This document shows positions 25,777 to 33,634 of a DNA stretch of 55,648 nt, one piece after another. Source of the DNA: an uncultured Prevotella sp. (GTDB taxonomy: Bacteria > Bacteroidota > Bacteroidia > Bacteroidales > Bacteroidaceae); NCBI GenBank assembly GCA_946548065.1, contig CAMNPM010000011.1, positions 1 to 55,648 of the forward strand, in the 5' to 3' direction. A program made the position numbers and the translations under genes. Below the pieces are notes generated by a model, which was given only the letters and a program-made list of their open reading frames with translations, had not been told where the DNA came from and searched no databases. Positions within the stretch are counted from its first letter, which is position 1, and every line of letters starts with the position of its first letter.

Positions 25777-26759
25777 TGCGTCATCCCTCTAAAAGCCTTT
25801 TTTCTACAAAAACAACTATCAACCCTATCACCCAACTCGACATGACCGAAGGAAAGAAGATGTATTTCAGCGTGATGGCTATATTCTTGATGTATGCAGC
25901 CTTCTTCGTTCTTTTTGAAGACTACGACCGTAGCCAATTCTCTCCGTTTGAAGAACCGTCAGACTGGCATCTTCTGGCATTCTCCATAGTCATCATGCTC
26001 CTGCTCGGATGGCTGCTTCTTCGGTATGCCCAGAGAATGGACCAGCGCATCAGCCGCGAACAGGCTGCTAAAGAGAATGCCATGCGCCGACAACTGACCA
26101 ACAACATAGCCCATGAGCTGAAGACACCGGTAGCCAGCATTTTGGGATATGCTGAGACGATACTGGAACACCCAGACCTCAATCCAAACCTACAGCGCCA
26201 ATTCATAGAACGCACCTATAGCCAGGCTCAGCGTCTGACCTCATTGCTACAAGACATCTCGCTGCTGAACCGTATAGACTATGCTCCCGACCAGCTGGTC
26301 AAAGAGCGGACTGAAGTGTCGCATATCGTGTCAGATATAGTGAAAGAAACAGCCCACATATTCGAAAAGCGACACCAAACACTTCGGAACTGCCTGCCCG
26401 GCGATATTATCATCGAAGGAAACGCCTCGCTAATCTATAGTCTGTTCCGTAATCTTGTGGATAATGCCACCAACTACGCGGGCGAAGGAGCCGTCGTCGA
26501 GATGACAGCCACAGAGAAGCCTGGCAAATGGGAGTTTATATTTGAAGACAATGGCCCTGGCATCGCTCCGGAACACCGGTCCCGCATCTTTGAGCGGTTC
26601 TATCGCATCGACAAAGGACGAAGCCGCTCACTTGGCGGTACTGGTCTTGGATTGTCTATCGTCAAGAACGCCGTCATACTGCACGGGGGTACCATCACAG
26701 TACAAAGCGCCGACCCTCACGGCCTGCGCTTTGTATTTACATTGAAAAAAAGTAGTTAA
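25776..26759 (+). CDS. PhoR-like sensor histidine kinase
   Basis: The 327-residue protein has two membrane segments (about residues 31-47 and 67-83) around a very short periplasmic loop. Next is a HisKA domain with His113 in NNIAHELKTPVAS and a HATPase domain: N-box FRNLVDNATNYA, G1 EDNGPGI, F-box RIFERFYR and G2 GGTGLGLSIV. The short sensor region matches PhoR-type kinases, which sense phosphate through the transporter and PhoU rather than by direct binding. The PhoU-like tails of the two upstream transporters could fill that role here (inference). It ends 2 bp from the convergent nrdG stop. Confidence 0.85.
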   Translation: MRHPSKSLFSTKTTINPITQLDMTEGKKMYFSVMAIFLMYAAFFVLFEDYDRSQFSPFEEPSDWHLLAFSIVIMLLLGWLLLRYAQRMDQRISREQAAKENAMRRQLTNNIAHELKTPVASILGYAETILEHPDLNPNLQRQFIERTYSQAQRLTSLLQDISLLNRIDYAPDQLVKERTEVSHIVSDIVKETAHIFEKRHQTLRNCLPGDIIIEGNASLIYSLFRNLVDNATNYAGEGAVVEMTATEKPGKWEFIFEDNGPGIAPEHRSRIFERFYRIDKGRSRSLGGTGLGLSIVKNAVILHGGTITVQSADPHGLRFVFTLKKSS

Positions 26760-26761
26760 AA

Positions 26762-27244
26762 CTATATCGCCATATCCTTCTGTCGCCAGAAGCGGTAGGT
26801 GATATCCTCAAACGTCCCATCCATCAACCGGCGGTAAAGACGCTGGTTGGTAGTAGCAGACTTCAAGCCTCCCAGATGCTTGATATAGGGCCCCACCTTG
26901 ATGAAGTCGAAGTCTTGCTTGTTGACCATCGACGGAATGCGGATGCGCCCACTGTACCATGCTACATGGAATTGGGGATGGTATTCGTGTATATACTGAG
27001 CCAGCAGATTAACACCCTTGGGGTCGCAGTCGCCACCCATGAAGGCAATACAGGTGATATCGGTACCATACTGCGACACAAAATCGTCAATGGCATCTGT
27101 ATTCAACGGCATGCCTATATTTTCCCAAAGATACTTACTATGACATCCCGGGCATTGGCAAGGGCAATTAGAAATGTTGATGGCCAGCGTCACCTCATCG
27201 GGTATCTCCTGGAATACTATTCCTGTGTTGACGTACTTCAGCAT
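26762..27244 (-). CDS. nrdG: Anaerobic ribonucleotide reductase activating protein
   Basis: The 160-residue radical SAM enzyme has its iron-sulfur cluster cysteines in NCPCQCPGCHSKYLW (CxxxCxxC) near residue 27. The FMGGD motif for S-adenosylmethionine binding follows at about residue 88. It generates the glycyl radical on NrdD. The gene begins 3 bp after the nrdD stop, the usual nrdDG operon. It ends tail to tail with the PhoR-like kinase, with 2 bp between stops and no visible terminator. Confidence 0.9.
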   Translation of the reverse strand: MLKYVNTGIVFQEIPDEVTLAINISNCPCQCPGCHSKYLWENIGMPLNTDAIDDFVSQYGTDITCIAFMGGDCDPKGVNLLAQYIHEYHPQFHVAWYSGRIRIPSMVNKQDFDFIKVGPYIKHLGGLKSATTNQRLYRRLMDGTFEDITYRFWRQKDMAI

Positions 27245-27247
27245 GGC

Positions 27248-29353
27248 TTATACGTTCTGTTCTGCATGGGCATAGAAGCGACGTGCTGCCTCTTCCTGGC
27301 GCGGCTGCGAGAAGTTAGACACACGCTTCAGATAACCAATAATACGGGTCATGTAGTCTACATTCTTTGAGTGACACTTGGGACATTCGTGCAGATAACG
27401 CTTGTCTATATGTCCGCACTCGTTGCAAACCGTATTGGGGATGTTAAACGTGAAGTAATTGCAACCCTCCTGAGCGGCCACCTTCAAAAGATGCAGATAC
27501 TGCTGCTTCGACAGATGCTCGTCCAGGTTCATGTGGAGTGCAGAACCTCCCGTCAGGTGCTCAATATACGGCCGCCCATGCAGCTTGAACTTGTCGATGA
27601 CACTTAGCGAGTCGTCCTCCACGACATAGAAATAGCTGTTATAGCAGTCGCGCGGTACGAAGTAGCCGTCCTCGCGATCCCACTTGGCATGCTTTACACC
27701 TACATTTTCGGCTGGAATCATCTCGCAGTTGAACATCAGTTCCTTGGTGCGATACTTCTTATTGTAGCTTTCAATAAGGCCCAGTATGCCCTGTACGAAC
27801 TTCTTATAGTCATCGTTAGGCGTAATCTTCAAGCCCATGAACTCGGCAGCCTCTACGAGTCCGTTGATACCGATGGTCAGGTACTGGCGCGAGATGTTGA
27901 TATACCCGGCATCGAACAAAGGCAGCATGCCATGAGCCTGCAGCTCCTTCAGGTTCTCGTTATAGGCCGTCTGCACCTTGTGGCACAGGTCAATAATCTC
28001 GCCAAGAAAATCCAGATAGTCTATCTTGTGGTTGACAGCATACTGGATGCAACGGTTTAAGTTGATGGTAAGCACCGACTTGGAACCCGTCGACACGCCA
28101 CCAGCTCCCAGCGTATAGCTGAAGCCGTTGTCGGTAATCTCATTGCGCAGACGGCAGCATGAGCTGAGCGAGTCGGCATTGTCGCTCATATAGGTGAAGA
28201 ACGAATGTCCCTCGGCATACATCTCAGCCGTAAAGTCGCCCCATTCCTTATCCTTGCACTCACCATTCTCGTCGACCAACAGGGCCATAGTCTCTACGGG
28301 GAAGGTCAGCAGCGTCTTGGTGCGCTCCTGGTTGAACCACTTCATGAAACGCTTCTGGAGCCATGAGAGACCGTCCCAGTCGGGCTGGCTGCCGTCGGGA
28401 AAGTAGAACTCGCCAAAGATGCTCTCGAAGTAGTAGCGGTCGTAGTAGGCCACATTCCAGAACACAGCCTGGTAGTTGCGTGCACCGGTAGGCTGGTTCA
28501 AGGTGTAGACAATCTGTTCGAAGTAGTCGGTGATGACCTTGTCTATAGAGCGTTTCTTCAGCGAGAGGTCGGCCTGCTGGTCAGCATGCTGCCAGTAGTC
28601 CTTGCCATATTCCTTGCCGATGAAGTAGTTCATGTACATCAGGAACTCTGGTGTGGCACAGGCACCGCTCAGCATCGAACTGACCATAAACACCATGTTG
28701 ACAAATCCACCGGCAAACGACTTCAGGTTGGTGGGAGCCGTCGAGTTGCCACCAATGGCCACCGTACCTCCGATAAGCCAGGGGTACATAGTGATGCTGG
28801 CACAATAGTTGGCCAGGCTCGTCTCGTCGTTCTTATATATAAAGTGGTGGGTCAGCTTGTCAATATACTCATCGGCCAGCTGCTTGCCATACATCTTCTT
28901 GATGCGGTCGGTCAGCAGGCGACGGTTCAGTCGGATGAAGTTTGATTTGGGCAGCTCGCCTATCAGCGTAGCGATATTCTTGTGTTCCACATTGGCATTG
29001 GCATCGTACTTCGAACCCGTGGCAGCATTCACAGACTCCATGTACTCAGAGAGGAACATCATCTTCTCTAGCGTCTCACGATCCTCGGTGTGCTCCTGAC
29101 GGTAGAGGATGAACGACTTGGCTACCTTGTAGAAACCTTCACGCATCAGGGCCTCTTCCACCTGGTTCTGAATGTCTTCCACCTTGATGTCATCATGCAT
29201 GTTAAGATGACTCAGGATTTTCGAAATTGTTCCCAGGTCAGTAGGTTCGTTCACACTCTCGAACGCCTTGACAATGGCGTTCATGATTTTGTCTAACGAA
29301 AAGCGATCTTTCGATCCGTCACGTTTAGTAATGGTAAAATTCTTAATTTCCAT
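27248..29353 (-). CDS. nrdD: Anaerobic ribonucleoside-triphosphate reductase
   Basis: The 701-residue class III reductase makes deoxynucleotides without oxygen. An ATP-cone occupies about residues 1-90 (ITKRDGSKDRFSLDKIMNAI). The catalytic barrel follows, with GGVSTGSKSVLTINLNR. The C-terminus has the zinc site CNECGHIDKRYLHECPKC and the glycyl-radical loop RIIGYLKRVSNFS. Length and motifs are complete. It is co-transcribed with nrdG. The promoter is about 230 bp upstream, leaving a long leader that contains a candidate three-way junction. The ATP-cone already provides allosteric control, so the leader would add a transcript-level control. Confidence 0.95.
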   Translation of the reverse strand: MEIKNFTITKRDGSKDRFSLDKIMNAIVKAFESVNEPTDLGTISKILSHLNMHDDIKVEDIQNQVEEALMREGFYKVAKSFILYRQEHTEDRETLEKMMFLSEYMESVNAATGSKYDANANVEHKNIATLIGELPKSNFIRLNRRLLTDRIKKMYGKQLADEYIDKLTHHFIYKNDETSLANYCASITMYPWLIGGTVAIGGNSTAPTNLKSFAGGFVNMVFMVSSMLSGACATPEFLMYMNYFIGKEYGKDYWQHADQQADLSLKKRSIDKVITDYFEQIVYTLNQPTGARNYQAVFWNVAYYDRYYFESIFGEFYFPDGSQPDWDGLSWLQKRFMKWFNQERTKTLLTFPVETMALLVDENGECKDKEWGDFTAEMYAEGHSFFTYMSDNADSLSSCCRLRNEITDNGFSYTLGAGGVSTGSKSVLTINLNRCIQYAVNHKIDYLDFLGEIIDLCHKVQTAYNENLKELQAHGMLPLFDAGYINISRQYLTIGINGLVEAAEFMGLKITPNDDYKKFVQGILGLIESYNKKYRTKELMFNCEMIPAENVGVKHAKWDREDGYFVPRDCYNSYFYVVEDDSLSVIDKFKLHGRPYIEHLTGGSALHMNLDEHLSKQQYLHLLKVAAQEGCNYFTFNIPNTVCNECGHIDKRYLHECPKCHSKNVDYMTRIIGYLKRVSNFSQPRQEEAARRFYAHAEQNV

Positions 29354-29468
29354 TGTATATCTTAATATTATTATTGACAGTTATGCTTATTCTAAAGGCC
29401 TGAGAGATGCCTATTTAAAGGATTCGCAAACATGGCTAAAGTCTTTGTTATATCTTTCTATTTCGCCT

Positions 29469-29523
29469 GACCAAACAGACAAGTTTGTCGGCTCTAAAAC
29501 TTCAAAAGTTTTCCGTTTTGGTC
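29469..29523 (-). ncRNA. Candidate three-way-junction leader RNA of nrdDG
   Basis: GACCAAA (29469-29475) pairs with TTTGGTC (29517-29523). Inside are hairpin AAAACTT-CAA-AAGTTTT (29496-29512) and a short GACA/TGTC hairpin (29478-29489). It lies within the 29354-29581 leader between the promoter and nrdD. It matches no riboswitch class I know. The rest of the leader and 29590-29724 show nothing else clear. Confidence 0.5.
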
Positions 29524-29581
29524 AACTTTTTAATTTTCTCCTAGTGAAAAGTTTCCCATTTCGATCAACCTGAATCGAGTG

Positions 29582-29589
29582 CAAAGATA
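29582..29589 (-). promoter_or_regulatory. -7 promoter element TATCTTTG (reverse), nrdDG
   Basis: Exact box on the reverse strand, 229 bp upstream of nrdD, so the leader is unusually long. Confidence 0.65.
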
Positions 29590-29724
29590 CGAAATAATAC
29601 GAAACGATGTACCATTCTTTGGGAGAAATATTTGCAAAAAAACGTTAACATCCCACGACTGATGACTATTCGTTTGCTGATACGTCTCTAATATATAAAG
29701 GAATACATAAAAGTTTTAAAGCGT

Positions 29725-30612
29725 ATGAACAATAGTAAGTATCGTGGTGTGGTGGTGCCTATGGTAACGCCAGTCACTCAAGACGGCCAGTTGGACACAG
29801 AGGCCGTAAAGAGAATCATTGAGTTTTTTGCCGTCAACAAGGTTTCTCCACTTCTGATGGGTACTACCGGCGAGGGCAATAGTGTGAGCCAGCAGGACGG
29901 ACAGCTGTTTGTGGAAACAGCAGTAAAGGCTGCCGCTGGCCGCATCCTGATTTATGCCGGATTGACGGGCAACTGCTTCAGCGAGCAGGTGCATCAGGCC
30001 GAGGTCTACACCGCTCTGGGTGCCGATGTCATTGTAGCCACCCTTCCTACCTACTATGCCCTGACCGAGGAGCAGATGTACGAATACTACCGGACGCTGG
30101 CCGACTGCATCACAGGTCCGCTCATGCTCTACAACATCCTGGCCACGACACACATGTCTATCCCCGTTGACATCATCAGGCGCCTGGCCGACCACCCCAA
30201 CATCGTGGGCCTGAAGGACTCAGAGCGCGACCTGGAGCGCATGGCTCAATGTATCGAGATAGCCCGTGGCCGCGACGACTTTGCATACTTCTGCGGCTGG
30301 GCAGCACAAAGTGCCCACTCGCTGGAGTTAGGTGGCAATGGCATCGTGCCATCAACGGGCAACTACGTGCCTGACATGTTCCAGCAGCTGTTCGATGCTG
30401 CCATGCAGGGCGACTGGACAACAGCCAACCGCCTGCAGGACGAGACCAACGAGATAGCCAAGATCTACCAGAAAGACCGCACCTTAGGACAGAGCCTCAC
30501 AGCTCTCAAGGTAATGATGCAGACCAAGGGCCTCTGCGAGCCCTGGATGCTCATGCCCCTGACCCGCCTCAGTGCTGACGAAGAACAAGCTATCAAGGAC
30601 AAACTGAAGTAA
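29725..30612 (+). CDS. DapA/NanA-family aldolase, proposed Dha (2-keto-3-deoxy-heptarate) aldolase
   Basis: The 295-residue protein is a class I pyruvate-dependent aldolase of the dihydrodipicolinate synthase/N-acetylneuraminate lyase family. It has the GTTGE carboxylate-binding loop (residues 46-50), the catalytic Tyr136 in LMLYNI and the Schiff-base Lys164 in VGLKDS. The family splits or joins a pyruvate unit. It begins a five-gene set: symporter 4 bp later, then Fe-alcohol dehydrogenase, PdxA2 and DUF1537 kinase. No sialic acid epimerase or kinase is nearby, and lysine synthesis would not group with a symporter. I therefore infer a 2-keto-3-deoxy sugar acid as substrate, best fitted by Dha. 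The promoter has no clear TAnnTTTG match. Confidence 0.8.
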   Translation: MNNSKYRGVVVPMVTPVTQDGQLDTEAVKRIIEFFAVNKVSPLLMGTTGEGNSVSQQDGQLFVETAVKAAAGRILIYAGLTGNCFSEQVHQAEVYTALGADVIVATLPTYYALTEEQMYEYYRTLADCITGPLMLYNILATTHMSIPVDIIRRLADHPNIVGLKDSERDLERMAQCIEIARGRDDFAYFCGWAAQSAHSLELGGNGIVPSTGNYVPDMFQQLFDAAMQGDWTTANRLQDETNEIAKIYQKDRTLGQSLTALKVMMQTKGLCEPWMLMPLTRLSADEEQAIKDKLK

Positions 30613-30616
30613 CACC

Positions 30617-32167
30617 ATGAGCTGGATTGACTATATCATTGTGGCGCTGTCCATTCTGGCAGCTATGGGGACAGGTGTCTACTTTGCCCACAAACAGAAG
30701 GATACGTCGCAGTATTTTGCCGGAGGCGGAAAGATTCCCGCCTGGGCAGTAGGCATCTCGATTTTTGCCACACTCATCTCGAGCGTAACGTTCCTGGCCT
30801 ATCCTGGTGCTGCCTATGCCAGCAACTGGATACTACTGGTGCAGGGACTGATGGTGCCCATCGTGCTGGTAGCCCTCATCGGCATCATCGTACCGCTGTT
30901 CCGCAAGGTGATTCGCCTGTCGACATACGAGTATTTTGAGCGCCGCTTCGGGCTCTTTGCCCGTCTCTATTCATCGTTTGCCTTTACCCTGGGACACTTC
31001 TCCAAGGCCGGAACGGTATTCTTTCTCGTCTCGATGGCGCTGGCCACCTTCCTCAATATTGACATCTATGCCATCGTATTGATATTAGGCATCGCCATCA
31101 TCATCCTGACCCTCTTCGGTGGGATGGAGGCCATCGTGTGGATGGATGTGGCTCAGGGATTCCTGCTCATCGGTGGCGGCATCATCTGTATCCTCATCCT
31201 GATGTTCGGCATCGAGGGTGGACCCGCAGAGACCTTCCGCATCGCCTCAGAGTTCGACAAGATATCCTTCGGCCCCTACGACTGGGACCTCACGCAGCTC
31301 ACGTTCATCGTGATGGTGCTCAACGGTATCTTCTATGCTCTGCAGAAGTATGGTACCGACCAGACCATCGTGCAGCGCTACCTGGCTGCCAAGAACGATA
31401 AGGAAGCCAAGAAGGCGGCCTACATCGGTGTATTGATGTCCGTTCCCATCTGGGCCCTGTTTATGTTCATCGGCACAGCCTTGTTTGCCTACTATCACGC
31501 CCAGGGTGCTCCCTTGCTGCCTGATGGCATCAAGGCCGACGAGGTGTTCCCCTACTTCATTGCCCACGAGCTGCCTGTAGGCATCCGCGGACTTATCATT
31601 GCCGCTCTGGCTGCGGCTGCCATCTCGTCGCTCGACAGCGACCTGAACTGTCTGTCGGCTATTGCTGTGCAGGACTATTATATGCGCTTCCGCAAGCAGG
31701 CCACCGACCAGCAACAGCTCCGCTTCGGCAAGTGGATGGTAGTGGTGTCCGGCATTGGGGCCATCGGTGTTGCGGCACTCTATATCTCGTGGGGTGGCGA
31801 GGGTGTGCTGGGTGCGCTATTCTCGCTCTATGCCATCTTCTCGGCAGGCATCGTGGGTATCTTCGTGCTGGGCCTCTTCAGTCGCCGCGCCAACAAGCAG
31901 GGACTGTATATCGGCATTGCCGCAGCCGTCATCTTCACCGCCTATGCCGTGCTGACCTCTACGAAGGTAGATATTCATGGTACGGGAGTCAAGGAGACAT
32001 TGCTCGACCTGGGCGACTGGAACTTCACGCATCATAAATACATGTTAGGGGTTTACAGCCACCTCATCGTCCTCATCGTGGGCTATCTGGCCAGCTTCTT
32101 CTTCAAGACTCCGCTGGCCGATAAGGAGCTTACTATCTGGGGCTATCTGGAAGACCGGAAAAAGTAG
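30617..32167 (+). CDS. Sodium:solute symporter (SSS family), proposed sugar-acid importer
   Basis: The 516-residue protein has about thirteen membrane segments with the SSS signatures FAGGGKIPAWAVGISIFATLISSVTFL near the N-terminus and GLIIAALAAAAISSLDSDLNCLSAI in the middle. The family co-transports sodium with sugars, sialic acids, amino acids or vitamins. Given its place 4 bp after a pyruvate aldolase and ahead of acid-sugar catabolic genes, it most likely imports a sugar acid. The C-terminal part is complete (GYLASFFFKTPLAD). After the stop come 166 bp holding a 22-bp palindrome array before the dehydrogenase gene. Confidence 0.85.
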   Translation: MSWIDYIIVALSILAAMGTGVYFAHKQKDTSQYFAGGGKIPAWAVGISIFATLISSVTFLAYPGAAYASNWILLVQGLMVPIVLVALIGIIVPLFRKVIRLSTYEYFERRFGLFARLYSSFAFTLGHFSKAGTVFFLVSMALATFLNIDIYAIVLILGIAIIILTLFGGMEAIVWMDVAQGFLLIGGGIICILILMFGIEGGPAETFRIASEFDKISFGPYDWDLTQLTFIVMVLNGIFYALQKYGTDQTIVQRYLAAKNDKEAKKAAYIGVLMSVPIWALFMFIGTALFAYYHAQGAPLLPDGIKADEVFPYFIAHELPVGIRGLIIAALAAAAISSLDSDLNCLSAIAVQDYYMRFRKQATDQQQLRFGKWMVVVSGIGAIGVAALYISWGGEGVLGALFSLYAIFSAGIVGIFVLGLFSRRANKQGLYIGIAAAVIFTAYAVLTSTKVDIHGTGVKETLLDLGDWNFTHHKYMLGVYSHLIVLIVGYLASFFFKTPLADKELTIWGYLEDRKK

Positions 32168-32184
32168 TCTCAGATGCTCTTGCG

Positions 32185-32294
32185 CGTGAGTTAACTCAAT
32201 GTTGCGTATGAGTTGGCTCGAAGCTTCGCGTGAGCTATCTCAAAGTAGCGCGTGAGTTAACCAGGGGTTGCGCTTGACTGGATTTAGTGATCAG
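32185..32294. repeat. Second array of 22-bp units around a GAGTTAACTC-type palindrome
   Basis: Cores begin at 32188, 32210, 32232, 32254 and (weak) 32276, each exactly 22 bp apart. They read GAGTTAACTC, GAGTTGGCTC, GAGCTATCTC, GAGTTAACCA and a degraded fifth. The outer GAG...CTC is kept in the first three. Unlike the 12586 array, the flanks (CGT before, GCG after) are also partly kept. This fills most of the gap 32168-32333. Confidence 0.75.
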
Positions 32295-32333
32295 GAACAG
32301 ATATATAATTAACAAGGTATAATAGATAGTGAA

Positions 32334-33479
32334 ATGAAACAAATTACACTCCTGCAGCCACAGAAGATAGTATTCGGCACGGGCTGCATTCAGACATTAG
32401 TAGAAGACTACAAGAAGTCAGGCTATAAGAAGCTGTTCGTCCTGACAGCTCCTCCCATTCGTCCTTTGCTGGATGAGACATTGAAGGAACTTCAGGCAGC
32501 AGGCGTGGCTACCGAGGTCTATCAGGACATCGTGGCAGAGCCAACGGTCAACGACTTCAACAACATTCTGGAGAAAGCCCGTCAGTTTGGTGCTGACAGC
32601 ATTGTAGGCGTAGGCGGCGGCTCTGTGCTCGACGTCAGCAAGCTGGTGGCTGCATTCATCAACAGCGACCAGCAGGTGGAAGACTGCTTCGGCACGGGAT
32701 TCATCAAGTCGAAGGGGCTTTGGCTGGCCTGTCTGCCCACTACTGCCGGCACGGGTTCTGAGGTTTCACCCAACGCCATTCTGCTCGATGAGCGCGACCA
32801 CCTGAAGAAAGGTGTCGTATCGCCCTTCCTGCTGGCAGATGTCGCTTACGTCGACCCCAAGCTTACATGGACCGTTCCGGCTAAGGTAACTGCCGATACG
32901 GGTATGGACGCACTGACCCATTGTATCGAGGCTTATACCAATAAGTTTGCACATCCCTCGGTCGACATCTACGCCCTCCAGGGCATCCGCCTCATCGCAG
33001 CCAACTTGGAGCGGGCTGTCAAGAATGGTCAGGATGTGGAGGCCCGCGAGGCGCTGGCTTTCGGTTCACTCTATGGCGGACTGTGCCTGGGGCCTGTCAA
33101 TACCGCCGCCGTACATGCTCTGAGCTATCCCCTGGGAGGCGAGTACCACATCCCCCACGGACTGTCGAATGCCATCCTGCTGCCCAGCGTGATGAAGTTC
33201 AACATGCCCGCAGCCATCAGGCGATATGCCGAGGTGGCCGTTGCTATGGGCTGTCAGCCAGGCAAGGACGATCAGGAGACCGCCCAGCGTGGTGTCGACT
33301 TCATCTATCAGCTGGCCGAAGCAGTAGGCATCCCCCAGAAGCTGTCCGACCTGGGCATTCCCCAGACAGCCGTCGACGGCATGGCTCGTGCTGCTATGGA
33401 AGTACAGCGCCTGCTGAAGAACAATCCCCGCGAAGTTACAGAGCAAGACGCCCGGGATATTTACAATTCGCTTTATTAA
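32334..33479 (+). CDS. Iron-dependent (group III) alcohol dehydrogenase, proposed tetruronate reductase
   Basis: The 381-residue protein is a complete Fe-ADH. The nucleotide-binding GGGSVLD is at residues 94-100, PTTAGTGSEVS at 135-145, and the metal ligands Asp192, His196 (MDALTHCIEAYTN), His261 and His275 (HALSYPLGG...HG) are all present. Relatives include lactaldehyde reductase and 4-hydroxybutyrate dehydrogenase, which reduces a four-carbon aldehyde acid. Between a pyruvate aldolase and a threonate kinase/dehydrogenase pair, reduction of a four-carbon aldehyde acid (tetruronate) to threonate is the logical job; this is inference. The start is the only ATG after the repeat array. Confidence 0.8.
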   Translation: MKQITLLQPQKIVFGTGCIQTLVEDYKKSGYKKLFVLTAPPIRPLLDETLKELQAAGVATEVYQDIVAEPTVNDFNNILEKARQFGADSIVGVGGGSVLDVSKLVAAFINSDQQVEDCFGTGFIKSKGLWLACLPTTAGTGSEVSPNAILLDERDHLKKGVVSPFLLADVAYVDPKLTWTVPAKVTADTGMDALTHCIEAYTNKFAHPSVDIYALQGIRLIAANLERAVKNGQDVEAREALAFGSLYGGLCLGPVNTAAVHALSYPLGGEYHIPHGLSNAILLPSVMKFNMPAAIRRYAEVAVAMGCQPGKDDQETAQRGVDFIYQLAEAVGIPQKLSDLGIPQTAVDGMARAAMEVQRLLKNNPREVTEQDARDIYNSLY

Positions 33480-33489
33480 GGCGGGATAT

Positions 33490-33612
33490 CGAAGCATCGG
33501 AATATCGAAGCATCGAGGCACCGAAATATCGAAGCATCGAGGCACCGAAATATCGAAGCATCGAAGCATCGAAATATCGAAATAACGAAATATCGAAACA
33601 TCGAAATAACGA
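33490..33612. repeat. Tandem 8/24-bp repeats between dehydrogenase and pdxA2
   Basis: Units built from ATATCGAA, GCATCGAA/GGCACCGAA and ATAACGAA repeat for about 120 bp. The first two 24-bp blocks are almost identical and later ones shorten. They fill the 155-bp gap inside the operon. The frame is open through them (in phase with pdxA2) but protein quality is repetitive, so I treat them as non-coding. Confidence 0.8.
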
Positions 33613-33634
33613 AAAAATTAAAAAAAAAGCCCCA

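Noticed and set aside
29725..30612. Lysine-pathway DapA
   Set aside because: Sits with a sodium symporter and sugar-acid genes; catabolic context makes biosynthesis unlikely, although the fold is the same.
33490..33612. CRISPR array
   Set aside because: Continuous 8- and 24-bp tandem units without unique spacers.
33083..33634. N-terminal extension of PdxA2 through the tandem repeats into the dehydrogenase gene
   Set aside because: PdxA proteins start at the MKPILAITMGDP region; the extension is repeat-encoded and overlaps a real gene.
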